A stretch of DNA of 64,000 nucleotides, from assembly GCA_037976565.1 (NCBI GenBank), contig CP137666.1:58476125-58540124 (forward strand), written 5' to 3'. The notes under the pieces are model-generated. The model was not told the DNA's origin and did not search any database. It saw nothing but the letters and a program-made list of their open reading frames with translations. This DNA comes from Mesocentrotus franciscanus (Eukaryota; Echinodermata; Echinoidea; Camarodonta; Strongylocentrotidae). The translations under genes were made by a program, and so were the position numbers. This document shows, one piece after another, positions 39,309 to 53,700 of the stretch. Numbering within the stretch: position 1 is the stretch's first letter; each line of letters begins with the position of its first letter.

Positions 39309-40223
39309 TAGGGGCATTTACACTGTCATCCAAATACGCCAAAAAATGCCAAACCGGAGCCTGACCGCGATGTTTACCAAGGCAACAACGCTTTACCGGC
39401 AAACACGCCAAGCCCGAAACATTCCAAAACGAAGTGTGATCTTTTGGCATATTTTGGCGTATTTCGCAAGTATAAACGCTCACTCTTGTAAAATCGCGAT
39501 TTTTAGGTCACGTGACTTTATGAGCGTGGCTCGCCGTCCTGAAGCCTATTTGCACAAAGTAAACAACTTGTTTACGCTGAACCGCTACGAAAGAGTCTCG
39601 GCTAAACTGTAAAATCTCGCTTTAGAAACCACCAAATGAAATGATTAAAATGTCAAATGGAAGAAGAAGAGTTGTTCTAAATCATAAATATTGCAAATAG
39701 TTGTCAAACCCTGTTTTAATATGCGAAAACTGAGCGAAACAGAGGAATCTTTTTGTATTATTTTATCTGAAAATATTTCAGTATTTTTCATATTTTCCGT
39801 CATTACACCAGATCGATACTTTCGTACGTGATAAATCAAAGTATATCAAAGCTCTCTTCCAAATATCTTCTCATAATTCTATGTCCCACGGTTGTTTCGG
39901 GAATAAATCGAAGGCAATGTCATCAACGAACCCATGGCGAAACATTCATGGAAGCGTATGTAGTCCCATATGTAGAGGACGTGCGGTAACATGTAGTCCA
40001 TGTAGTCACACGTACCGTTATACGTGCATGACTGTTGTGCTGGACTCGCTGTGTATGGATCGAGCATTTTGTATTGGGAAGACCGCGCATGCGCATTACC
40101 AACCAAAACACGCCAAAAGATCGCTGAGCAGCTCAGTCGGTGATGTTTCGGCACAAGTGTAAACGGGTGCACAAAAAATCGCGATTTTTCAAAATGAGGT
40201 ATTTGACAGTATAAATGCGCCTA
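39309..40223. mobile_element. TIR element with internal hairpin (about 915 bp)
   Basis: The left end TAGGGGCATTTACACTGTCA pairs with the inverted right end TAGGCGCATTTATACTGTCA. Inside, AAATACGCCAAAAAATGCC (about 39332) is inverted at about 39440 (GGCATATTTTGGCGTATTT). The subterminal ATCGCGATTTTT recurs near the right end. Two unconserved open frames (39199-39612 and 39881-40162) overlap it, but none resembles a transposase. Confidence 0.7.
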
Positions 40224-43200
40224 AAGTAGATACCCTTTATCATCAATCTCCAGATGTTTATGCAAAGATTGCATCACATTCTATTGTCTCTTTTTCTCTT
40301 CTTGGAATGTTCTGCCTATTTTCAAATATATTCACATAACTTCATAGTACATGTATGTGACTTGTGTGCCTGCATGCTTTATTACCGAAATAAGACATAT
40401 ACTAATAAATTTGTTAGTTTGTAACAACTTGATTCTCCAGTCCATACTCCCTTCTGAACAATCATAAGAAATAAAGTGTTTTAGAGCATCAATGGCCAAC
40501 TGTTTTTCATCATTGCCCACTAAACTTTCACTTGTTACGACAGGAGTGGCTAAGGTTAGACATCTCAAATCAGTTCATACATGCGATTACAACTTTTTGG
40601 TGATGTCATTGATTTAAAATTGATCACTGATGGAATTTAACCAATGCTTCTAGTACTTCCTCTATGTTACTTTTACAATGTAGATGAGAGATGTAAGAGA
40701 AACAGTGTACAAATTTGCCAATTACGGAACAACATTCCTGAGCGTACAACCACGGAGGGAGGAAGTGACGCTGGAATGTAAACTCTGGAGCAAACAAGCT
40801 AAAGGGGGTTTTGATGTGGAACATAACGACAAGTGACAGGCAGGGCGAGAGCATTGCCTTGCCAATGTCACGGCCAGGGTATTAAAGGCACTTCACCCTA
40901 ACACCCAGCAACCCATTCCTGCACGAAAATATGCTCCCTTCTGTCATCCCCTTGACTAATGCAATCATAATCATATTCTTGGGCCTGCTCTCTTTCCCTC
41001 TGTGGCGCTGACAAGTGGCACGATTTCCGCCTCCCGCCAAACCGGTTTGCACTTTCGTGGAGCCCCCTTATCATTTTCAAACGTGTTTAAGAACATGAAT
41101 TTCAATGTAACTTGTCTACATTTGTCAAACATCAATGTTTGAATAAGACATTCGTCCCATCAGGGGGCTAATGTATTTTTGTATAGATAAAGTACTTCCC
41201 CATTGGGGGTGGGGTACTTTTTTCAGGTGGAATTATCAACCCTTCGGCTGAACTTGACCGAACATAAGTAGATAGAGAAATCTGTTTATAAGTGTTACAT
41301 AAATGTTGATTTGAAGTTTCACAAGAGATATGATTTGATAGTTGAAAAATATTTAATATAACAGTGTGATTGGGGATGGGCAATAGGACTTTTTCATTCT
41401 TTCCCATTGGTGCTACACCCATATCAGTCCTATGTTGCATCATTTCCACTTCCCATTAAAGAAATTAGTATTAAAAACAGGTTGTAGACTCATTTAAGGG
41501 TTAGCCTAATAGGTATGGGACTTAGTACAATAACAGGATAACTTATGGTCACAAGAAACATTGAACATTGCAAAGTATCCGAAGTGATTGTATGGATACT
41601 TGCTCACAGAATCCAGAACAATTACAAACACCACATCACCATGAATATTCTTGTGGGTCTTGAAATATACTTCTTCAGATTCTAATTAAAATCAATTGAA
41701 AAGAGGCCTTTGATTATTACCATGGGAATGGGACAATAACATCATTAAAACACAATATGTTCATATTTTTTGCACAAGATTTGAGTGTGGTAGCACTGCA
41801 AAGTCATGATGACCTTGAAGAAGAAATCAAAGCTATGAAAATTGTAATAATGAACAACCATACCAGTATGTATGAAATGGGCAGCTGAAAATAAAGTTGC
41901 AAAAGAGCTCAAAAGTGAGACTTATACATTAAGTTAAAAGACACACAAGTTTATTGATATTTGATCGCATCGGTAGAATGAAAGGAAGGAAGGAAGGACA
42001 TGAAGGAGGTATTTTATCACATCACTGCATTCTGCAAAATCACAGATGGGAATTTATTGGATTGGCTTTACACTTCTTATGTTCTTGAAGCACCATTTTT
42101 CATTTCATTTATTTCCACAATAACAGCAAATAAAATTTACAAAGCTTTTTGTTTTACAAAAGTCATTCCAATTAAAATATTAACAAACAAGAAATATGCA
42201 TAATATGGTATGTGCAATGCAGTAAAAGTACACAATTGAGAAAACTCAGAGAAGATAATTGCTTGCTGTATTCAAAATCAAAATCATCTGTGTAATTTAT
42301 ATAACAAGACCCAACAATCTCCAACATGTCATGTTGGAGATTTATGACTAGTACAAACAAATATTACATGTTATGACTCCTACATTAGAAATGCTCATTT
42401 AAAAGTGTATTGGATGGATGCATTGATCACTGTTTTAGGGGCACTTCTGGAAGATATAATAGCTATTTGGAGAAGCATCTCTTGGGCTATAGGTCTTGTA
42501 TATTTCCTAAGAGGTATGTTCTGTTTCAGAGCCTCTTTCACAAGATTGTAAGAGTGAAATCTCAGACAGATACACACATATCTACCACAAAAACCACAAA
42601 ATGATAACTGTGGTGCTATGTGTTCATGACAATTTGCAAAAAATGTCTTCCTCAATGCTATGTAGATTTACATTGCATTTAAGCGAAACTTGAGTAAGGT
42701 AATGGATTGCATGGCCCAAAAGAAACACATTTTAAGTAATTATAAATTGTATATCTTGCAGCAGATGAGTTGTTTGGACCTACAAAATATGAAGGGAAAA
42801 AATTACCCCCAAAATACTGAAAATGAAGTTGACTTTCATATCAACTATTCTCAGTTGTCAGCTATCAAAGAGTAGTCTTTTCAATATTCAGTGCTACTTT
42901 CATTTGCTTACATTAGACTTTATTTCCCATCATTACAAGAACTCAATATAACTTTAAACATTTTATTTGTGCCCATTTTGCAAACAGATTTCACAAATAC
43001 ATTTTAATTTAAAAGGTAAAATGAGAGTTGATAAATAAATTTTACATTTTTTCTCAAATACAGGTAACTCCTTTTTTCTACAGCTGCTTCAAAAAGTAAC
43101 CCCCTTTCAAGAAAAGAAATAGATTCTTGAATTTGTATGAAGCTTCTTATGAAGGTCTTATTATAGATGAGGAATTCATATAATTTGTTCTGTTAAATCT

Positions 43201-44192
43201 TTGAGAAACAAAATGTGACTTGACTCCGACTTGTTTATTATTTTTGTAGGTATCATAGAAACTCTGCAAACCCACACACAGGTCATTCAGATAATACAAG
43301 CTCCATTTCCCAGAAGTGTAAGGGACAGTGGGAATTAAAAGCCTAATATGGAATCCCACATTGGTATCACATACAGGAATAACAACAATACACCAATGAC
43401 AGAACAGAGTTGTACAGGAAAGAGGTGTGGCCTACTGATAAGAAGCAAGCACTGAGCCATAACTGCTTCTGATTGGTCAAAGGAACAAGGCACTGCTCAC
43501 AGATACTCCTCCTACATTACCCTATATGGCATTGGGCTAGTGATGTCATAGCTTTTGTTGAGCATGCATGAGTAAGTACTACACACTTTGCATGCTGAGA
43601 ATACACACAGGATACACATTCAAGCTTGTGTGCAAGCCAGTAGGAGGCTACTATTGTGTGTGTGTTCAAGTGGAGTAGTGTAAAGAAGAAAAAAAAGAGA
43701 GAGGATATAAACAAGAATGTTGCAAGGCACTTGTCACAAGTTTCTCCACGTGTGTACTGCCAGCTGACTAACGAAAATACCAGAAGGAACTTTTAATGTT
43801 ATAACAGGACTGCCTTATTACCTAGCTCACAGGGAAACAAGTTATTTCCAAACTTTGCCAGCAAGTCTACATCATCGAGATAAAGGCATGTCATGACATC
43901 TGTGGATTTCAGCCAGAAACGGATTTGAATTGTTGCAAAACTTGGCAAGAAGGGAATCATTTCAATGATTGTAGAAACCTTGAATTCTGATGAGTGGATG
44001 GCATCTAAGTGTTCTCTGTTCTTTAGAACCAGAATGCTCTAGTACAGCTGTATAAGCTTGAACATTTTCTACATGTTCCCTTCAACTAAATCATCGAATC
44101 GAGCCAAAGCTACTTGTGACACAAGAATTGACACCAGGACATTTTAATTGGTCTCTATCTGTCGTTATTGGATTATCTATTTGTCTTCTAAG
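40224..44192. other. Upstream region of TIMP gene B
   Basis: No exon recognised. The 5' UTR and promoter of gene B should lie at its right end. Confidence 0.55.
43706..43712 (+). promoter_or_regulatory. Possible TATA box of TIMP gene B
   Basis: TATAAAC lies 481 nt upstream of the gene B ATG on the same strand. It would imply a long 5' UTR or an unseen upstream exon. AT-rich DNA makes chance matches likely. Confidence 0.2.
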
Positions 44193-44322
44193 ATGGATCT
44201 TCATCTAGTTTTATCGTTTCTTGCCCTTGTATTCATTGTGGATTTTCATTTGTGGAAGGTGTCAGGCTGTCAGTGCTCCCATACGCCTCACCCACAGCAG
44301 TACATGTGCGATGCAGACTACG
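44193..44322 (+). CDS. TIMP: TIMP gene B exon 1 (signal peptide and CxC motif)
   Basis: The exon has 130 nt, 43 codons plus one base, before the donor GTAAGT at 44323. The chosen ATG starts MDLHLVLSFLALVFIV, a good signal-peptide core; an in-frame ATG at 44148 would add 15 residues and gives a poorer N-terminus. The mature protein starts at Cys26, with Gln at mature position 2. Confidence 0.9.
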
Positions 44323-45181
44323 GTAAGTGGTTTACATGATGTACATTAAACTCCTGACAACTTGATGAAAGGGTGTAATGCTTGACTCCTACATGAATGA
44401 TGTGTGGGTGTGTGAGAGAGAGAGAGAGAGAGAGAGAATAGAGTGGAAAGATGGGAGGGGGAGAAAGAAAGATAGATTTAGAGGGGGATTGAAAAGAGAG
44501 ATAGACATAGATACTGTTTTCACACTGGCAAAATTTTGCTTAACCCCATACTATAGGTGGGGCTAAAGGGGGGTCTTAGCCCCACCTATAGTCCGGGGTT
44601 AAGCTTATTCGGATATTCCACTTTCTTTTCACACTGGCAAAATGTTGCTTAACCCCGTACTATAGATGGGGTTAAAGGGGGGGGGGGGTTTTAGCCCCAC
44701 CCATAGTCCGGGGTTAAGCTTATTCCACTTTCTTTTCACACTGGCAAAAATTTGCTTAACCCCGGACTATAGGTGGGGTTAAAGGGGGTCTTAGCCCTAC
44801 CTATAGTCCGGGTTAAGCTTATTCCACTTTCTGTTCAGACACGTTTACCAAAGTGGGCTAGCCCCACCTATAGTACGGGGTTAGCTGGCCCTGCAAAATA
44901 GCAAGGCTAACCCCGCAATTGTGGTGCTAACTCCGCAATTGCGGTGCCAAGCAAAATGAATGAGAACAGAAATGAAAAATAGTCCGGGACTACGCAGTGG
45001 AGCGAATTAATGAATATTCACACTATGGCTAGTACGGGGCTAACGAATTGCAGTGAGAAAAGCCAAAAAAGTTAGTACGGGGTTAAGGATAGTACGGGGC
45101 TAAGCAAAGTACGGGGTTAAGCAAAACAAGTGTGAAAAGAGTTACTCAGAGACACAGTGAAAGAGAGGGATAGACAGACAG

Positions 45182-45219
<38 letters not shown>

Positions 45220-47683
45220 TGTGGCCTGTGGGTGTATGGACGTTGACAGTGGTGGGTAGTCATGGGTGAGGTGGGATGAAGAAAATTGGTATAATGTCTG
45301 TATTATGATAGAAAGAAAGGCAATAACAAATATATCATATCATCCACAATAGAAGAGAAACAAATAGAATGAGCAAAAATAAGTACAGAAAGAGAGAGAA
45401 TGGAGGGAAAGGGATGGTAGCTGACATTGACATATGACTTCACATACTACAATGATAAAAACCCTTTGATTGTAGTACAGAATACTGAAGTAACTGATCA
45501 AAATAAACTTTCAGCTTTGCGTATCATTCGTTTATTTGATATTGAGCACTTCCGATTAGTACAAACATGCATGCAAGAGAAAGGAAACAAAGTCCCTAGT
45601 TTTGACCAGTCAGGTCAAAATTCCTTAAGCTGTATGACAATTGGAAGGCCAAATGCATTCACAAGTGTGCATAACCCCAGCCAGCCACAGTCATGAAATT
45701 GGCATTGCACAGCCCAGATTGACCTGAAGGAAAGCCATCACTGACGTACTGTTTCCTCGGCAGTCTTCAAATATTCATCGTTTCCTAGAGCGTCATTACA
45801 AAGTCCTCTGTATCATCCTGTCTCATCAACACACAGCTGTTTGGTCTGTCATACCAAACCATTCTTGAACCCTCCACGCCTACTCCCAGATCATTAAATC
45901 ATTCTTTCCCCTGCCACATTGAAGTGCATCATTCATGCAGAGGATAGGATCTAGTTGGTGAACTTCTAGTTCAAACAGAGAAGGGAATTTGTCTTGAGTA
46001 CAAGAGTTCATTCCACAAGACTCGGAGGTCACTAGACTGCAGTGTCCTTACAAAAACAGGGGAAGGACTGGTTCTATGAGACATGCACCGGCGACAATTG
46101 CTCTGCAGTCACTTTCAAATAAGAAACAATTTCAAACTTCAAACTTAGACTTAAAAGAACTTTGCTTAACCCTAACTCTATCCAATACCTTAACCCCAGA
46201 TGTCTATCTCTTTGAAATAAGACAGCCTGGAGTAAATGTTGCCAGACCTTCTCAACTGCTTAACCCATTGACTACTGATCTGTCACTATCCTGCAATATC
46301 ATACAAGAACCACTCAATCCCCGTAGGCAAAGGGTTAGACACCTCTTATTTCTGATTGAAGTATTGTGTTCAGAAATGGAAGAGGCATAGAAGGTACCAG
46401 TTCATTCACTTTTCTTTTCATTCAATTCAGTCAAAATTGAATTGGTGAATATAGGAATACTCAAAGACTTTGACCAACTTAAAAATGTATCTAAAATTTG
46501 TGGGGGGGGGGGGATGAGACAAATGCCTACACCTGACATCATACATAATATTCTAACGACATGGAGGACAGAATAAGGACTCTACCTCAGATCACATTCT
46601 GAAACAGAATGTGCAGCAATAGTAAAGCTTGTACATGTAACATGTCATCTGTTTGAAGAAGATATGTTTAATCGGGTGTATTCAAAGAAAAAAATGTATG
46701 TGTCCTTATCCAACCCACACATTTAGAGATATTCGACACAGCTGTGGGGATACAGACAACCGTTTCTGGATCATTTCTGAGCCTTACATTAGTTTTGAAG
46801 CATATTCCTGAGCTTAGAGTCAGAAGCAGATAATCTTCTCATCGAGCTTAAAGAGACTTTAGTGATCTCTGTCGATCTTATTGCAATTTCCGCTGCACGA
46901 TCACACAAGTGTAAGGCAAGCATCATTGGATCTCCCAAGCACGCAGCTATCAGAGATACATATCGCTTTGAAATGTCACATTTAATCAGCTTTATATCAC
47001 TGAAAAGATCTTTTTCTAGTTCTTATTTCCTTACAAAGTTGCAGCTCAGTAAGTGCAATACACGTCATAAAATTAATGTTACTTTTTGAGTTTAGATTAC
47101 ATTTCAAGGACTATTATGTTTGCCATAGATCAGATGTACAGTAAACATCTGAAGTAAATTTGAAAGAAAAAATTGTGAAAATGTGGTTAATATAGATTCT
47201 CAGTCTGATGTGAAGCATTTTAAAATAATAAAATAATAATAACCAAACAGCTGTAGATAAACACAAGTTCATCAGTAGCAAGGAAAGATATAGCCTCAAT
47301 GAGACATCGTGCTTAAACACATTTCTTTTGTCATTCTTTATCAATATGATATTGATCATAATTGTAGAGATAGCTCCACTTTACCCCAGCACCCCACATG
47401 TTTTTACATCACTTGAGCTACAGTATGCACTCACAGAAGCAGCCGAAGCAATTGTCATTAAGACACAATGCCAAATGCCAAGGACGTAAGCTAGTAATGG
47501 GGGTATATTTGATATGCCATTAATATTTCCTCTCTTTCCTTCACTTCGTATACAGAGAGCAATATTTCACATTCATTTGATTTCCAACAGGATATGCAAA
47601 TTTGGTGATTCATGCCAATAGTGGATGTATGGATATAGGGAAGAACTTCCATCTGTGACCTTGCCAAAAGTTTGTCTTTTTTC

Positions 47684-47750
<67 letters not shown>

Positions 47751-50700
47751 TGTTTCTTCTCCCTGCAATTCACATTAAAAAGGGAAATACTCTAATAAAA
47801 AGTTGTACAGCTAGAAAAAAGATAAAGCTCTTTGAATTTATGTGTGTATCTATACTTTGATTGCTCTAGTTAGATACACAAGACAAACAAATACATGTTG
47901 ATACACTTTAAAATAAAAGTGATCACTTTGTATCTTATCTGAGCCCCTTTTGAACTCTGCCTCTTGAATCAACACAACAACAGCATTAAATCAAATATTC
48001 AGATATCAAGTATAATCATGAAAGATTAACAAATTACAAATCACATTGACTATAATCCCTGAGCCCCTTTTTGAACCCTACTCCACCGACAGCAGAACAG
48101 GATTGAACGTTTACCGACATTGAAGTCTAATTATGAGTGATGGGTTTGTTGTAACATGGAGTAATCCAACCTGAAACATAACCTCAAGTATCATCTAGGG
48201 TTCAATTGTCCTTTTGACGATATTGGTTAGAGTACGCATCTATCATGCCATCAGCTAAGACCTACCTCTAAAGACAGTACTTAAAGATACAATCATCAAA
48301 ATATAATTTGGAATACCATCCCTGGCAACATGATTATAAAATAGCCTAGCTTTAAATCACTTGAATATGACATCTTTATAACTTTCTATGCATTTTGCTA
48401 GGTGCTCATCAGTCTACTATTGGACTTTCTGCAAAGCTAGATAGAATACATCAGATATTGAAAAAAGGCCAATAATTAAGACAAATTATTAACTCGTTAT
48501 ACTTCAGTTATGGACATCTATCCAGGTATAATATTCCTAGGTGTTGCATCTGCGGAAAGCAAGTGCATGTGTTGTCTAGATACTACCTAAACAACACAGC
48601 TGGGTGCCAACATAATAACAACCCCTCCCTAATGACACATCATATTCCCTCTCTAAAATAAATGTCACTCAGAGCCAACTGCTAGTGCTAAGGTGATGTA
48701 AGGACATGTAACAATCTGATCACGTTTTTTTTAAACACCAAGGTAAAATTAAATGATGTGTACATCACAAATCTGTATGTATAACTATATAGGCTTGTAT
48801 CATAACACACAGATGACAGAGTATACAAAGCTGAGGTGTCGTGGTATATTGGTTCATTAACATGACTCTCAATCTAAGGATTGAGGGTTCGAATCCTAGC
48901 CTGGCACTAACATCCTTTAGCAAGACATTAATCCATATATGCCACTCTCCACCCAGGTGTAAATGGGTACCTGGCATTTTTCAGGAAGAGGCTTCCCGGT
49001 AAACAAAATTATTAATATTATTATTATTATTATTATTATTGTTGTTATTATTATTATTACAAATAGGATCCTTTGCTGCATGCTAGATATTTTTTTCACC
49101 CATGCTTGTCATTCATTTACATTTATAATGGTCTTTAATTTGCTGTGGAGATTAGTCAAGTTTATCAAGTCATGTGTGAATGAGGGCTCCATCATCAAAG
49201 TGGTCTCTCAAAGAACAGTATAGCCAGGGCCCATTGACATTGAACTCTATGGTCAATCAGAACAGCTGACAAGAAATCCAGGGGAAATGGTAGATGCCTG
49301 GAATTAAGTTTGGAAAATTGAAATATAAATACATAATGATGTTTACAGCAATGCATTACTCAATGGGCTGTTGCCTGCAATATAAATATATTCATGGAGC
49401 TAGTTTTTAAAAAATATTTCTATGCCTTATTCCATTCCCTTATTTTATTTTTGATGTCCATATATATAATGTCACCAAAATAATCTTACTTTTAAATGTA
49501 TGTTCAAGAATGAATGAATTAAATTCTGTAACAATTTCAACTTTCTCAAGATGCTTGTGAAATTTCCAACCATACATTTCCATTTTTCTTCAATCTGCTA
49601 TGCTCCCAAATGTTTCCTTTGTCTTGACTTAGTTGTAACAGTACAGCCCCCTCCCCCTTCTTGGCTCTGACCCAAAACAGAAGCCACAGTATCCAATACA
49701 GGTGTTGTTTACCTCGGGCTCCCACATCCCACAACACCCTGGTTATTCCTAGTACCTCCCAGGTATTCTCTAATTGTGGTTTCTCTAGAGCATGGGATGA
49801 AATGTCAGGTCACAGCCAAGTTGGATTTGACCGCTCCAGACCAGTGTGGGTGCTTCACCCACTTGTGTCTTTGACCTGACCAAACCACACTGACCAATCT
49901 GGTCATTATAGACTGGACAGTCAGTCAGTCTCGATGTGGTCAGTTCAGGGAAAGAGCCAGATACATCAGTGATGCTAAAAGACCTTCTTGCCCATCAATG
50001 AAAAGACAAACACTTAACCAATACAATTTAGAATGCTGAACACCTTAAATTTGCACAAGCTTATTACACAAAACATCTACTGGTGTGGAATTTGTCAACA
50101 CATGTAACTTTGTTGTGTGTCAAACTTTGTTGTGTGTCATTCTACAGAAAAGGAAAACACGGCTTTTGTTGTAGCTTGTAACATCCGAATCAGAATGATG
50201 CATGTAGGTTTTCTGATCTGTTACTGAAAGGCCTCAAAAAGGCCCCTATCTTCAAGGAAGATGTAGATTATGTTTTAGAGAAACCTTGATGTTCAATCAT
50301 TCATTAATTCATTTACTGTATGCAGCAGGTTCCTGGTACCCCTTTTCGATTCCTATGTGATTGGGAAATGCCTCATGAGTGAAACCTGGTACCCCACAAT
50401 GAAATGAAAGGAAACTTTCTATGGCTGAATGCAAACTACAGAACTATTGCAAAGGGAATAAAATCAGCTTTTTAAAATTGACCTGTATGAATAGTACAAC
50501 ACAGTTTTAACACTCTGGCCCATGGTTCTTGGCCTACATACACCTGTCTATCTTGAAGTGTGGAGAAGGCGATAAAAGAACATGAAATAAATCAAACTGC
50601 TCTCTATCAAAGGATGGCACTGAAGTTCTGTTAGTTCTGACATGTCTCTAATCAAAGAACATTATAAGTTGATAATCCATCTAAATTGAATTACTCACTT

Positions 50701-53700
50701 TGCAGAGGATTTTCATATTGATGGTGATTTGAAAAACGTAATTGGTCTTACCACTGACGTCAACCATGTAATCTTCTTCACACCATGTTAATTACAGGAT
50801 ATATCTTCCATTAACTTAATTTCTTAAGTGATAGTGATTTCCTACACTCACTAACAATTCAGGCACTATTTGTAATACATCATGCACTGGGTAAAAGCAA
50901 CAAATGACATAAAAATATATTACATTCACAATCACGTAGACATATGTTACTTGTCCCTTTTAGTGATGTTTTCTATATATGGCCTAAACAAATCAAGATC
51001 AAGATCAAGTATTTTGCAATACTTGATTCATTTGGTCATGACAAAAATTGCATGAAAATATGTCACTTTGGTAAATTACTTTGACAAATATTATTTTTAT
51101 ATAGTTACTTCTTATGTGGGCTAATCAAATTAAGAACACAATTTTGCAATGCAAAATGTATGCCATGACAACAAATGACTAGAGAATATATCACTTTGAT
51201 AATGTAATGTTATTTTGTCTTTTTAAGTGATGCTTACTTCTTATATGGGTTAAACAAATGAGGAATACCATTTTGAAATACTTTGTGCACTTGGTTATGA
51301 CAACAAGTTGAGAATAAATCACTTTGTTTATCACTCAGACCCTCTTTAGTTTCCTTTTAGTAAGATCAACCTTTCCACTTTCATGGTTGGTCTGCTTGAT
51401 GAGAGGTAATAAGTCAAATTGCAACAAGCATTATGTAAGAGGCACCACAATATATATATATATATTTTTTTTTTTTGGGGGGGGGTGGGAGCACATGGGG
51501 GTCTTTCTCGTAAAATCCATATCGACATCATTCAATTCTGTCTCTCTCTCAAAAATCCCATGTAAGCTTGTTGTTATCCAATAACTTTTGACATGAAAGC
51601 CTTGAGGATACTGTCAAAGGGTAACGACAACCGTCTGCAAATAATATCTTTCTTTTCAACAATCCAACAAATTAAACCTCTGATTCAATTTTCATATCCA
51701 TTTCATCTCTCATTGTTCCTCTCACCTTGTCAATCTCCATTATACCCAATTTCTGACAAATTGGTGATACCATGTGGATATAGTTTGCACAGTAGCAACA
51801 GCAATGGCTTCTAGTCATATTGAATTTGGACCTGATTATTTGTTCCTTATGTTCGTGCCGCAAGGTGTATGAGAAGAAACAGAATAAATTCCAACTTTCT
51901 AAAATTTGCGATTGTTGCAAAAACTTCAGCAAAAAGATGTTTTAAGTCATAGTACAGTATTCAAACCATGTAAACATCCATGACAAATCCAATTTAAACG
52001 GTATCTCAAAAAGAGCATGATGCAGGTAGTAACTAAGTAGTAAGTAACTAAACTTGTCTTACATGACTTCTGATCATGCCCTGCAATTAAACATGAAAGT
52101 TGAAGATATTACCTGTAAGTGAAATGTGACAGGAAAAATTCCTACACACCACGTAATCATCATTAAAATGAGAAAATACAGATTACAAGTGGCATAGATC
52201 ATTCCTAAATATCTCTTCTCACCTTAACCAAGTAAGTTAATGGGAAATTAAGGGAAAGGTTTAATGTTCAGGTGAGAAAAGAACCAGAAACTGTTCTGAT
52301 TGTATTTAACATTCTTCTGAATTGTATTCAATAAAGGCAGCTAAGAATAACAAATGTTGTTTTATTGCTTGTGGATTTCGTGAAGAAAATATCTTACAAA
52401 AGCACAAAAATGGGACAAATACTACAAGTGGTGTGAATGAAAGAAAAAAAATTGAAATTAAAAAAGGGCACCCAAACAGCTCTTATTTGAGGCTGAAAAG
52501 CCATCAATCAAAATCATGAAAGCAATTTGTTGACTTTGACATTCCCTGCAACAATACCTAAACAAGCAGCAAATTACGATCCCACTAAAACCTGACAGGT
52601 TGCAGAACCCAAGCTGGAAATTGATCACTTTGTTATTCACTTTGCTTTCCTCTAAAAAGACTAAACTGTAAGGGAGTTTTGTAACTGGCATATATATCTT
52701 TTGAAGATGTACATACCAGCTATTCTACTAATACTGAATGGGATATTTACGATCAGTTATAGACTGAAATATGAAGGGCAGTTTTTCTGTTGTTGTGCCA
52801 TTGTGACCTCCGCTTGTCACTGACCCATTGTTCGTGGAATGCTCATAAAAATATGACTGACTGTCATACTGAATTATTGACTGCTGTGCAAAGGAGTCTC
52901 CTGACATGGTTTCACCCTGTCTTGCTTCTCTCTCTATCTTCTCTTCTCTTCTTTTTCTCTCTCCCGCTCTCTTATATTTCATATATCTTCATGGTCTAAG
53001 TTGGCTATAGGTATTGGCTAAAATAAGACCAATGGCAATAGTCCTTAAAGATATGAAGAGAGTGAGAGGATGAGAAACAGACAGACAGAGAGAAAAAAAG
53101 AAATGTTGGATTTAGATATTGGAGGGAAAATAACAATTCCATAGTATCACTACCAGTTGCCAAAGAAACCTAAATGGTGTGATTTACATGAATGATGGTG
53201 CTCACAATGAACCAATTTCTCAGTTGGGTCCCTCCCATGTTTATTATATTTCGCTGCCTGCTGCCTGTCATGTTTTCAAAGAGATCGTGAAGGAATGCAC
53301 CCTGGCTACTCGACCTCTACAGGCCCTCTGTCCTTCTTAACCTAATATTTGCAAAGACTTGAATGTGATCAGAGCTATATACTCTGTCCTATACTTAGAC
53401 TGCAGTGACATAAAGTGCAATACACTCCAGCTTGCGTTGTAAGGACAGTTGAACTCTGTAATGTGACCATTCCACAAGATGCGACATACAGATGGCTGAT
53501 TGAGACATGTCCCTGATTTTTGTCAGTTTAATTTCATATAATCTAGAGGAAATTCTATAAATATATAGATTGTAGTGATGTTCCTCAAATGTACATTCCA
53601 TTCTGTTTACTATTTTCATCTGAAAATTGACAGGTAGTTCATGCATACAATTGATTTATGTGATAGAAGTGTCTGCGTTGAATAGATGCTCCTAGGTTTA

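Noticed and set aside
39199..39612. 137-codon open frame, checked as a transposase
   Set aside because: It crosses the left boundary of the TIR element and shows no transposase motif.
46076..46390. 104-codon open frame in gene B intron 1
   Set aside because: No similarity recognised, no splice framing, and composition like the surrounding intron.
48835..48905. tRNA gene
   Set aside because: The B box is perfect, but the acceptor stem does not pair and the sequence continues into a SINE body and ATT tail.
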